A DNA stretch of 64,000 nucleotides. It comes from Chitiniphilus eburneus (GTDB taxonomy: Bacteria > Pseudomonadota > Gammaproteobacteria > Burkholderiales > Chitinibacteraceae). Where the stretch lies: the NCBI RefSeq assembly GCF_005048205.1, contig NZ_SUMF01000003.1, forward strand, positions 124,001 through 188,000, given 5' to 3'. Position 1 is the first letter of the stretch, and the number at the start of each line of letters is the position of its first letter. A program made the translations under genes and the position numbers. The notes beneath the pieces were generated by a model. It did no database searches. It had not been told where the DNA came from and saw only the letters and a list, made by a program, of their open reading frames with translations. Shown here in pieces: positions 32,210-40,263 of this stretch.

Positions 32210-34540
32210 TCAGCCGCCCACCTGTTTGGTGCGGATCGCCAGCAGCGCCTGATTGCGCAGGGTCTTGAGCAGGTTGAGTTCGTTGTGCGAGAGCTTCAGG
32301 CTGCCGGCTTCGCGCATGTCGCCATAGAAGCAGCCGATCACCCGCTGATCCAGCTTGAGCGGGAACACGATGAAAGTGCACGACGGCACCAGCCGGCGAT
32401 ACCACTCGGGCACGCGGTCGTGGATGCTTTCGGCGTTGATGTCCTCGATCAGGATATCGGCGTTGCGTGCCATCGCCACCTGGAACACATCCACCACCGG
32501 CCCGACATCGATCTGGAACCCACCCACCAGCGCACCGATGCCTTCGCCGAAGCCGAAACGGCCCTGGATCACCGGCCGTTTGGTGTCGCGGGTGGCAAAG
32601 ATCACGCGCTCGAAGCCGATGGCGCGGTACATCGTTTCCAGGATCATCCGCAGCAGATCGTTCAGTTTGAAGTCGCCCACCAGCGTGTTGGTGATGTCCT
32701 GCACGCCGGCCGCCAGCACCTCGGCCGGTTGCGCCTGCTCGGTGGCTTCGAATGGCGCGTCCAGTGTTGCGCGATCCAGCATGTCCTCGAAGGCTTCCGG
32801 CCCGCCGGCCGTCAATGGGCTGGCGTGGGCGCGGCGCAACTGGCGCATGAATTCGCTGCCGCTGTGGTTCACCCCGATCACGCTCAGATAGGAAATGAAA
32901 TGGTCGGCGGTTTCTCGCATCAGCTCGTCGATATCGCGCGAGGAGATGCCCAGTGGCCGGCCGTAGCGTTCGACCAGCGCCGCCTGCATGCGCGGCGCCT
33001 CGCGGGCGCTGCTGCCCACCAGTTGCTGCATGTCCGCGCCCAGGTTGGTGTACTGGCGCAGCCGCTCCAGGTTATTTTGCGGCTCGCGCAATGGCCCCGG
33101 TGGCAGTGGGCGCATGCTGTTGACGATCCGTTCCGGAAAACTCCAGTGCTGCGCCACGCCGATGCCAAGGTCGCTGTAGCCCAGCCCCAGCACCTGCTTC
33201 GCGGCGACCTCGACCGTCATGCCACCCTCCACCCGCTTGCCGATCTCCACGCTTTCCTCATGGAAGTAGTACAGCGTCAGCAGTTGCCCCAGGTGGTGGA
33301 ACATGCCGCAGATCAGCGCCTCTTCGGCATCGCGGGTACCGATGCGCTTGCCGATGCCCCGGCACAGCAGGCCGGAGAAAAAGGCGCGCAGCACGCTTTC
33401 GCGCAACGTCACCGCCTGCGCCTTGTTGTGCATGTGCTCGAACAGCAGCAGCGTGATCGCCAGGTTGCGGATGGCGTCGAACCCCAGGATCACGATGGCG
33501 CGGGAAACGGTGCTGATGGTGCCGCCGAACTGGCTGTAGGTGGCCGAGTTGACGATGCGCAACAGCTTGTTGGTCAGCGAAAAGTCCTTGAGGATCACCT
33601 CGGACAGCACTTGCAGCCGCTCGGCATCGTCGCCGCTGATCTTGTTGATCGCGCTGATCGCCTGCGACAGCGCGGGAAAATCCGCCGTGTGCCGCATGCG
33701 GCGCAGCAGGAACTCCACCGTACTGCTGCCAGTGGCGGATTCGCCCTCGGCGCGCTCGTCGTGGTGACCCTGCCACGTGCGCAGCGCGTCGAACATGGCA
33801 TCGGCGTCGGTGTAACGCTCCCGGGGCTCCTTGAACAGCGACACCATCACCAGATGATCGAGCTTTTCGTCGATATCCGCCTTGAAACGCGAGGGCGGCG
33901 TGAAGGGGTTGTTCAGGATGTGATACAGGATGGCGATGGTGGAATCGCCTTCGGCGGCGGTGCGCCCGGTGAGCATTTCATAGAGCGTCATCCCCACGCC
34001 GAACAGGTCCGCCTGCGCTTCGGCGGGCAGGCTCTTGAGCATTTCGGGCGCCATATAGCTGGCGGTACCGGATAGATCGACCTTGGCGCCGCGTAGCGCG
34101 GCAATGCCGAAATCCATGATGCGGGGCCGCCCGGCGCCATCGACCATCACGTTCTGCGGTTTGATGTCGCGATGGATCACGCCCTGGCCGTGGGCGCAGA
34201 TCAGGCCCTGCAGGATGCCGCTGGCCAGCTCCACCGCGCGGGTGGGTGGCAGCGGGCCTTCCCGTTTCAGCAGCGCGCCCAGGGTTTCGCCTTCCACGTA
34301 CTCGAACACCAGCCAGGACTGGCCCTGCGCCTCGAAGGCATCGAACAGCGTGACGATGTTGGGGTGCTGCAACCGGCTGGCCAGGCGCGCCTCTTCCATG
34401 CCGGCCGCGCGCCCCTGGCGCAGTGCTTTCAGCGCCACCTGACGACCGAGCTTGGCATCCCTGGCCAGGTAGACTTTTCCCTGGGCTCCGTCTCCAAGGG
34501 TACGAACGATTTCAAAGCGTTTTTGTAGTGTTTCAGCCAT
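32210..34540 (-). CDS. Serine/threonine protein kinase fused to HDOD and GAF domains
   Basis: A 776-residue cytoplasmic signalling protein. Residues about 8-265 are a eukaryotic-type kinase with Gly loop GDGAQGKV (16-23), Lys K38, HRDIKPQN (123-130, catalytic D125), DFG (143-145) and APE (164-166). Residues about 285-500 are an HDOD domain (FPALSQAISAINKISGD, LKDFSLTNKLLRIVNSATY, CGMFHHLGQLL). The C terminus (about 600-770) is a GAF-like domain (FERVIFATRDTKRPVIQGRF, FIVFPLKLDQRVIGCFYGD). All catalytic kinase residues are present, so it should be active. HDOD domains lack the metal site of HD phosphodiesterases and usually act in signalling. No phosphatase lies beside it. Confidence 0.88.
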   Translation of the reverse strand: MAETLQKRFEIVRTLGDGAQGKVYLARDAKLGRQVALKALRQGRAAGMEEARLASRLQHPNIVTLFDAFEAQGQSWLVFEYVEGETLGALLKREGPLPPTRAVELASGILQGLICAHGQGVIHRDIKPQNVMVDGAGRPRIMDFGIAALRGAKVDLSGTASYMAPEMLKSLPAEAQADLFGVGMTLYEMLTGRTAAEGDSTIAILYHILNNPFTPPSRFKADIDEKLDHLVMVSLFKEPRERYTDADAMFDALRTWQGHHDERAEGESATGSSTVEFLLRRMRHTADFPALSQAISAINKISGDDAERLQVLSEVILKDFSLTNKLLRIVNSATYSQFGGTISTVSRAIVILGFDAIRNLAITLLLFEHMHNKAQAVTLRESVLRAFFSGLLCRGIGKRIGTRDAEEALICGMFHHLGQLLTLYYFHEESVEIGKRVEGGMTVEVAAKQVLGLGYSDLGIGVAQHWSFPERIVNSMRPLPPGPLREPQNNLERLRQYTNLGADMQQLVGSSAREAPRMQAALVERYGRPLGISSRDIDELMRETADHFISYLSVIGVNHSGSEFMRQLRRAHASPLTAGGPEAFEDMLDRATLDAPFEATEQAQPAEVLAAGVQDITNTLVGDFKLNDLLRMILETMYRAIGFERVIFATRDTKRPVIQGRFGFGEGIGALVGGFQIDVGPVVDVFQVAMARNADILIEDINAESIHDRVPEWYRRLVPSCTFIVFPLKLDQRVIGCFYGDMREAGSLKLSHNELNLLKTLRNQALLAIRTKQVGG

Positions 34541-34766
34541 GGCCCCTCCCGCTGACCATGATAGCTGTACCGAGAGGAAAGGCGCTGGGCGAAAGCCGGT
34601 TCATGACAGGAAACTTCGGACGCGCGGTCGACCTTCCCATTGCCCGTATCTGTTGCTCAGGCTGGATTTGCCGGCACGTCAAGCCGGAGAAAGACGCACA
34701 TCAAAGCAAGCACTCGAACAATCAAATCTGTCTTTTTGAGAAAGATACCAAGACAGCCGCCGCGCA

Positions 34767-34795
34767 CAAAAAAGAGGGCGCCGCAGCGCCCTCTT
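34767..34795 (-). terminator. Terminator after cysS
   Basis: On the minus strand AAGAGGGCGC, loop, GCGCCCTCTTTTTTG. Confidence 0.85.
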
Positions 34796-34812
34796 CCTCA
34801 CCTTCGAATCGC

Positions 34813-36192
34813 TCAGGCGCGACGCCACCCTGTGCCCTGCGCACCGTCTTCCAGCACCACGCCTGCCGCAGTCAGTTCGTCGCGGATGCGGTCGGATTCG
34901 GCCCAGTTCTTGTCGGCACGGGCCGCTTTACGCGCGGCGATGGCGGCTTCGATGCGCTCCGCCGTCCATTCGCCCTCGCCCGCCGCGCCTTGCAGGAAAG
35001 CCTGCGGCTCGCGCTCCAGCAGGCCCAGCACAGCGGCCAGTGCCTTCAGCTCGCCAGCCAGTGCCGCCGATTGCTGGCGGTGGGCTTCGTGCGCCAGTTC
35101 GAACAGCACCGCCACCGCTTCGGTGGTATTGAAATCATCGTCCATCGCCGCCTTGAAGCGCACGGCGTACGGGCTTTGCCAATCCAGCGCCACGGGTGCG
35201 GCCGGAACGGCCTTCAGCGCGGTATACAGCCGGGTGAGCGCGTTGCGCGCGTCGTCCAGATGCACATCGCTGTAGTTGAGCGGGCTGCGGTAGTGCGCGC
35301 GCAGGATAAAAAAGCGTACCACTTCGGCGTCGTATTTCTTCAGTACCTCGCGGATGGTGAAGAAGTTGCCCAGGCTTTTGGACATCTTCTCGTTGTCCAC
35401 GCGGATAAAGCCGTTGTGCATCCAGTAGTTGACATAGCGCTGGCCACTGGCGCCCTCGCTCTGCGCGATCTCATTCTCGTGGTGCGGGAACTGCAGGTCG
35501 GCACCGCCGCCGTGGATGTCGAAATGCGCGCCCAGGTGGTGGCAGCTCATGGCCGAGCACTCGATGTGCCAACCCGGCCGGCCGGCACCCCACGGCGAGG
35601 CCCACTTGGCGTCGGCCGGTTCGTCGGGCTTGGCGGCCTTCCACAGCACGAAATCCAGCGGGTATTGCTTGTTGGGGTCGACGTCGACGCGCTCGCCGGC
35701 GCGCAGATCCTCCAACGATTTGCCGGACAACTTGCCGTAGCCGTCGAACTTGCGCACCGCGTAGTACACGTCGCCGTTCGGCGCGCTGTAGGCCAGGCCG
35801 TTTTCGATCAGCCGGGCGATCATCTCGTGCATGGCGCCGACGAACTCGGTTGCGCGCGGCTCGTGATCCGGGCGCTGGACGCCCAGTGCCGCGGCATCCT
35901 CGTTCATCGCGTCGATGAAGCGCTGGGTCAGCGCGTTGATCGATTCGCCGTTTTCCAGCGCGCGCTTGATGATCTTGTCGTCGATGTCGGTGATGTTGCG
36001 CACGTAATCCACCGCGTAGCCGGACGCGCGCAGCCAGCGCGCCACCATATCGAACACCACCATGACGCGCGCATGCCCCAGGTGACAGTAGTCGTAGACG
36101 GTCATGCCGCAGACATACATGTTCACCTTGCCCGGTTCGATGGGCTGGAAGACTTCCTTTTCGCGCGAGAGCGTGTTGTACAGATTGAGCAT
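34813..36192 (-). CDS. cysS: Cysteine-tRNA ligase CysS
   Basis: A 459-residue class I aminoacyl-tRNA synthetase that charges tRNA-Cys. The HIGH equivalent HLGH is at residues 37-40, the zinc ligand C28 lies in YVCGMTVYD, and the KMSKS loop appears as [13 protein letters not shown] at about residue 267. [10 protein letters not shown] and [20 protein letters not shown] supply the other zinc ligands. Length matches E. coli CysS (461). Starts at 36192 with [12 protein letters not shown], ends with a terminator. The nearest upstream gene on the same strand begins 78 bp away. Confidence 0.97.
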   Translation of the reverse strand: MLNLYNTLSREKEVFQPIEPGKVNMYVCGMTVYDYCHLGHARVMVVFDMVARWLRASGYAVDYVRNITDIDDKIIKRALENGESINALTQRFIDAMNEDAAALGVQRPDHEPRATEFVGAMHEMIARLIENGLAYSAPNGDVYYAVRKFDGYGKLSGKSLEDLRAGERVDVDPNKQYPLDFVLWKAAKPDEPADAKWASPWGAGRPGWHIECSAMSCHHLGAHFDIHGGGADLQFPHHENEIAQSEGASGQRYVNYWMHNGFIRVDNEKMSKSLGNFFTIREVLKKYDAEVVRFFILRAHYRSPLNYSDVHLDDARNALTRLYTALKAVPAAPVALDWQSPYAVRFKAAMDDDFNTTEAVAVLFELAHEAHRQQSAALAGELKALAAVLGLLEREPQAFLQGAAGEGEWTAERIEAAIAARKAARADKNWAESDRIRDELTAAGVVLEDGAQGTGWRRA

Positions 36193-36269
36193 GGCGGGGG
36201 TATGCGGAACGGAAAAGCGGCCATTCTAGCAGGCGGAGCGCGGGCGTCGCCGCCCGCCACGCATGCCGG

Positions 36270-37313
36270 TCAGATATGTTGATCTGTCGAAGGCTTTTCC
36301 CACAGATTGATGCCGCTTTCCACCGCGTAGCGGTCGATCTCCGCCAGTTCCTCGGCGGTGAACGCCAGGTTGGCCAGCGCGCCGACGTTCTCGCGAATCT
36401 GTTCCGGCGTGCTGGCGCCGATCAGCGTGGTGGTCACCGCCGGATGGCGCAGCACCCAGGCCAGCGCCATCTGCGCCAGGCTTTGCCCGCGCCGCTGGGC
36501 GATCTGGTTCAGCGCACGCACCCGCGCGATGTTTTCATCGCTGAGATGGCTGGCCTGCAACGAGCCGCCACCCGGCTGGTTGACGCGTGCGCTGGCGGGA
36601 ATGCCGTTCAGGTACTTGTCCGATAACAGCCCTTGCGCCAGCGCGGTGAAGGTGATGCAGCCGATGCCGGCGTCGGCCAGTGTGCCCAGCAGTTCCTGCT
36701 CGATCCAGCGGTTGAGCATGTTGTACGACGGCTGATGGATCAGCAGCGGCACCTTCCATTGCGCCAGCAGCGCGGCCATCTCGCGGGTCTTGCCTGGCGA
36801 GTACGACGAGATGCCGACGTACAGCGCCTTGCCCTGTTGCACCGCGCTGGCCAGGGCGCTGGCGGTTTCCTCCAGGGGGGAATCCACGTCGAAACGGTGC
36901 GAATAGAAGATATCGACGTAATCCAGCCCCATGCGTTGCAGGCTCTGGTCCAGGCTGGCGAGCACGTACTTGCGGCTGCCGCCGCCCTGGCCGTAGGGGC
37001 CGGGCCACATGTCCCAGCCGGCCTTGGTCGAGATGATCAGCTCATCGCGATACGGCTTGAAATCCTGGCGGAACAACTGGCCGAAATTGGCCTCTGCCGC
37101 GCCATAGGGCGGGCCATAGTTGTTGGCGAGGTCGAAGTGGGTGATGCCCAGATCGAAGGCCGTGCGCAGCATGGCGCGCTGGCGATCGAGCGCCACGGCG
37201 TCGCCGAAGTTGTGCCACAACCCCAGCGACAGCAAGGGCAGTTGCAGGCCGCTGGCTCCGCAGCGGCGATAGGTCATGGTGGCGTAGCGGTCGGCGGCGG
37301 CTTGGTAGGTCAT
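36270..37313 (-). CDS. Aldo-keto reductase, YghZ/L-glyceraldehyde 3-phosphate reductase type
   Basis: A 347-residue NADPH-dependent aldo-keto reductase that tracks E. coli YghZ along its full length (RCGASGLQLPLLSLGLWHNF, LGITHFDLANNYGPPYG, LIISTKAGWDMWPGPYG, RMGLDYVDIFYSHRFD, GKALYVGISSY, LLIHQPSYNMLNRW). The tetrad is visible as D in FDLANN, Y in NNYGPP, K in STKAGW and H in YSHRF. YghZ reduces L-glyceraldehyde 3-phosphate and methylglyoxal-type aldehydes, so a detoxifying role is plausible. It stands upstream of cysS on the same strand with a 77-bp gap. Confidence 0.9.
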   Translation of the reverse strand: MTYQAAADRYATMTYRRCGASGLQLPLLSLGLWHNFGDAVALDRQRAMLRTAFDLGITHFDLANNYGPPYGAAEANFGQLFRQDFKPYRDELIISTKAGWDMWPGPYGQGGGSRKYVLASLDQSLQRMGLDYVDIFYSHRFDVDSPLEETASALASAVQQGKALYVGISSYSPGKTREMAALLAQWKVPLLIHQPSYNMLNRWIEQELLGTLADAGIGCITFTALAQGLLSDKYLNGIPASARVNQPGGGSLQASHLSDENIARVRALNQIAQRRGQSLAQMALAWVLRHPAVTTTLIGASTPEQIRENVGALANLAFTAEELAEIDRYAVESGINLWEKPSTDQHI

Positions 37314-37403
37314 GGGCGGGGCTCCGGGTCAGCGATAAGGATCACGATAGCCTGCGCTGGATCGCCGTGCGCGCCCAGTCAGGGAACGGCCTATTGCGGG
37401 CAT

Positions 37404-37428
37404 GAAAAAACCGGCGCAAGCGCCGGTT
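37404..37428 (-). terminator. Terminator after dcd
   Basis: On the minus strand AACCGGCGC, loop, GCGCCGGTTTTTTC. Confidence 0.85.
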
Positions 37429-37455
37429 CGGTCCACTATCCGTGCGGAAGGCCGC

Positions 37456-38031
37456 TCAGGTCTTGGGCAATGTCACGCCGATCTGGCCCTGGTACTTGCC
37501 GCCCCGGTCGCGATAGCTGGTTTCGCAGATATCGTCCTCGTCGGCCTCGAAGAACAGTACCTGCGCCACGCCCTCGTTGGCGTAGATCTTGGCGGGCAAC
37601 GGCGTGGTATTGGAGAACTCCAGCGTCACGTAGCCTTCCCATTCCGGCTCGAACGGGGTGACGTTGACGATGATGCCGCAGCGCGCATAGGTGGATTTGC
37701 CCAGACACACCGTCAGCACGTTGCGCGGGATGCGGAAATATTCCACGGTGCGCGCCAGCGCGAACGAGTTCGGCGGGATGATGCAAAAGCCCTTGCCCGA
37801 CACATCGACGAAGCTGTTCGAATCGAAGTTCTTCGGATCGACGATGGTGCTGTTCAGGTTGGTGAATACCTTGAATTCGTCGGCGCAGCGGATGTCGTAG
37901 CCATAGCTCGACGTGCCGTAGGACACGATGCGCTGGCCGTTCACTTCTTTCACCTGGCCCGGCACGAAAGGCTCGATCATTCCGTTCTGCTCGGCCATGC
38001 GACGAATCCAGCGATCGCTCTTGATACTCAT
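37456..38031 (-). CDS. dcd: dCTP deaminase Dcd
   Basis: A 191-residue deaminase that converts dCTP to dUTP, feeding dUTPase and then ThyA in dTMP supply. Family features include [56 protein letters not shown]-type core (cited in part: [14 protein letters not shown]), and [14 protein letters not shown] with the catalytic Glu. The protein ends [15 protein letters not shown]. Start at 38031 (MSIKSDRWI). Upstream of it, bcp runs divergently with 158 bp between the starts. Confidence 0.96.
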   Translation of the reverse strand: MSIKSDRWIRRMAEQNGMIEPFVPGQVKEVNGQRIVSYGTSSYGYDIRCADEFKVFTNLNSTIVDPKNFDSNSFVDVSGKGFCIIPPNSFALARTVEYFRIPRNVLTVCLGKSTYARCGIIVNVTPFEPEWEGYVTLEFSNTTPLPAKIYANEGVAQVLFFEADEDDICETSYRDRGGKYQGQIGVTLPKT

Positions 38032-38189
38032 CGTTGTCACACCATCTTGGAAAATAGCTGCGTATTGTAACCATGACGGCGAAGCGCTTGTTGGCAAAGA
38101 ACAACCCTGCGATTCCCGATCTTGCCCGGCCGATGGGCTTTGACCAGAATAAGCCCGTCGGGGCGTCTTCAAATATCACCGGAGATTTC

Positions 38190-38645
38190 ATGTCCAGTAT
38201 TCCCGCCCTCGCGCTGCCCACGACCAGCGGCGCGACGTTCGATCCGGCCACGCTCAAGGGCCAGGCCTACGTGTTGTACTTCTATCCCAAGGACAACACC
38301 CCCGGCTGCACCACCGAAGGCAACGATTTCCGCATCCATCACGATGCGTTCGCCGCCGCTGGCGTGAAGGTGTTCGGCGTCTCGCGCGATTCGGTGAAAT
38401 CGCATGAGGGCTTCAAGACCAAGCAATGCTTTCCGTTCGAGCTGATCAGCGACCCCGAGGAGGCGCTGTGCGAGGCCATGGGCGTGATGAAGCTGAAGAA
38501 CATGTACGGCAAGCAGGTGCGCGGCATCGAACGCAGTACGTTCGTGATCGACGGCCAGGGAGAGGTCGTCAGGGAATGGCGCGGGGTGAAGGTTCCCGGC
38601 CACGTGGAGGAAGTTCTCGCCTTCGTCCAGAGTCTGAAGCAGTAA
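38190..38645 (+). CDS. bcp: Thioredoxin-dependent thiol peroxidase (Bcp/PrxQ)
   Basis: A 151-residue peroxiredoxin of the Bcp type reducing hydroperoxides with thioredoxin. The peroxidatic C40 lies in PKDNTPGCTTEG. The usual resolving Cys five residues later is absent (Asn), as in 1-Cys or distant-Cys members; other cysteines are in TKQCFPFEL and ALCEAMG. GVSRDSVKSHEGFK is the typical helix. GGAG lies 6 bases before the ATG; in-frame codons upstream belong to the leader. A terminator follows, separating it from phoH. Confidence 0.93.
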   Translation: MSSIPALALPTTSGATFDPATLKGQAYVLYFYPKDNTPGCTTEGNDFRIHHDAFAAAGVKVFGVSRDSVKSHEGFKTKQCFPFELISDPEEALCEAMGVMKLKNMYGKQVRGIERSTFVIDGQGEVVREWRGVKVPGHVEEVLAFVQSLKQ

Positions 38646-38650
38646 CCCAG

Positions 38651-38674
38651 GGCGGCCCGCAAGGCCGCCTTTTC
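38651..38674 (+). terminator. Terminator after bcp
   Basis: GGCGGCC, loop CGCAA, GGCCGCC then TTTT. Confidence 0.85.
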
Positions 38675-38711
38675 GTTTGTCATCCAGCATCCATCACAAC
38701 AAGGAAAAGCC

Positions 38712-40118
38712 ATGGCCGCACGCAAATCCCGCCGCGCTCAGGAAACCAAGCTCTTCGTGCTGGACACCAACGTGCTGATGCACGATCCGACGTCCATCTT
38801 CCGCTTCGAGGAACACGATCTGTTCCTGCCGATGATGACGCTGGAGGAACTGGACAACAACAAGAAAGGCATGAGCGAAGTGGCGCGCAACGCGCGCCAG
38901 ACCAGCCGCTTCATCGAAGAGCTGATCGCCGGTCGCGAGCAGAACCTGAATGAAGGCGTTTCGCTGGAGGATGCCAGCAAGGGCCAGGCTGGCGGGCACC
39001 TGTTCCTGCAAACCGAGGCCATCACCAGCGTATTGCCGTCGCAACTGCCGATGGGCAAGGCCGACAACCAGATCCTGGGCGTGGTGCATCATCTGCAACA
39101 GATGCAGCCCAAGCGGCAGGTGATCCTGGTTTCCAAGGACATCAACATGCGCATCAAGGCGCGTGCGATGGGCCTGGCGGCCGAGGACTACTTCAACGAC
39201 AAGGTGCTGGAGGATACCGATCTTCTCTACACCGGCATGCGCGAGATCGAGCCCACCTTCTGGGATACCAACGGCAAGGATCTGCAAAGCTGGCAGGAGA
39301 ACGGCCGCAGCTACTGGAAGATCAAGGGGCCGGACTGTCCCGACCTCTACACCAACCAGATGCTTTACCAGTCGGTCGATGGCTTCGCCGCGCGGGTGAT
39401 CGCGGTGGAAGGCAAGCAGGCCACGCTGGAAAGCCTGAAGGACTACAGCCACGGCAAGAACGCCATCTGGGGCATCACCGCGCGCAATCGCGAGCAGAAC
39501 TTCGCGCTCAACCTGCTGATGAACCCCGACATCGATTTCATTTCGCTGCTGGGCCAGGCCGGCACCGGCAAGACGCTGCTCACGCTGGCCGCAGGGCTGG
39601 CGCAGACGCTGGAATCCAAGATCTACACCGAGATCATCATGACCCGCGTCACCGTGCCGGTGGGCGAGGACATCGGCTTCCTGCCCGGCACCGAGGAGGA
39701 GAAGATGCAGCCGTGGATGGGCGCGCTGGAGGACAACCTGGACGTGCTCAACCAGACCGATGCCGAGGCTGGCGACTGGGGCCGTGCCGCCACCCGCGAC
39801 CTGATCCGCTCGCGCATCAAGGTGAAGTCGCTCAACTTCATGCGCGGCCGCACCTTCCTCAACAAGTTCCTGATCATCGACGAGGCACAGAACCTGACGC
39901 CCAAGCAGATGAAAACGCTGATCACCCGCGCCGGCCCCGGCACCAAGGTGGTCTGCCTGGGCAACATCAGCCAGATCGATACGCCCTATCTCACCGAAGG
40001 CTCGTCCGGCCTGACGTTCGTGGTAGACCGTTTCAAGGGCTGGGGGCACTCCGGACACATCACATTGCAACGCGGCGAGCGCTCGCGCCTGGCGGATTAC
40101 GCGGCGGAAACGCTGTAG
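38712..40118 (+). CDS. PIN-PhoH family ATPase (PhoH2-type)
   Basis: A 468-residue fusion: an N-terminal PIN nuclease-like domain (about 12-140: KLFVLDTNVLMHDPTSIF, EELDNNKKGMSE, QILGVVHHLQQM, LVSKDINMRIKA) followed by a PhoH ATPase (about 240-468). Walker A is GQAGTGKTLLTLAAG at about residue 281 and Walker B is KFLIIDEAQNLTP at about 390. PhoH2 proteins unwind and degrade RNA, and the PIN acidic residues D21, E60 area and D138 area appear intact. AAGGAAAAGCC precedes the ATG. It is separated from bcp by a terminator. Confidence 0.92.
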   Translation: MAARKSRRAQETKLFVLDTNVLMHDPTSIFRFEEHDLFLPMMTLEELDNNKKGMSEVARNARQTSRFIEELIAGREQNLNEGVSLEDASKGQAGGHLFLQTEAITSVLPSQLPMGKADNQILGVVHHLQQMQPKRQVILVSKDINMRIKARAMGLAAEDYFNDKVLEDTDLLYTGMREIEPTFWDTNGKDLQSWQENGRSYWKIKGPDCPDLYTNQMLYQSVDGFAARVIAVEGKQATLESLKDYSHGKNAIWGITARNREQNFALNLLMNPDIDFISLLGQAGTGKTLLTLAAGLAQTLESKIYTEIIMTRVTVPVGEDIGFLPGTEEEKMQPWMGALEDNLDVLNQTDAEAGDWGRAATRDLIRSRIKVKSLNFMRGRTFLNKFLIIDEAQNLTPKQMKTLITRAGPGTKVVCLGNISQIDTPYLTEGSSGLTFVVDRFKGWGHSGHITLQRGERSRLADYAAETL

Positions 40119-40156
40119 GCTGGTCGCCACGAGCTCCCCTGCTTCCACCCCCATCA

Positions 40157-40180
40157 GCCGGCCGCAAGGCCGGCTTTTTC
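40157..40180 (+). terminator. Terminator after the PhoH gene
   Basis: GCCGGCC, loop GCAA, GGCCGGC then TTTTT. Confidence 0.9.
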
Positions 40181-40197
40181 ATGCCGCGGCGCGATGC

Positions 40198-40228
40198 AAA
40201 AAAAAGGCCCCTGCCCGAAGGCAGGGGT
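40198..40228 (-). terminator. Terminator after chitinase 1
   Basis: On the minus strand CCCCTGC, loop CTTCG, GCAGGGG then a run of T. Confidence 0.85.
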
Positions 40229-40263
40229 CAATTTTCAAGAGGTGTGATCGACTACATGTCGCC

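Noticed and set aside
32180-34075. 631-codon plus-strand frame opposite the kinase-HDOD-GAF gene
   Set aside because: Antisense shadow; the minus-strand gene has complete kinase motifs.
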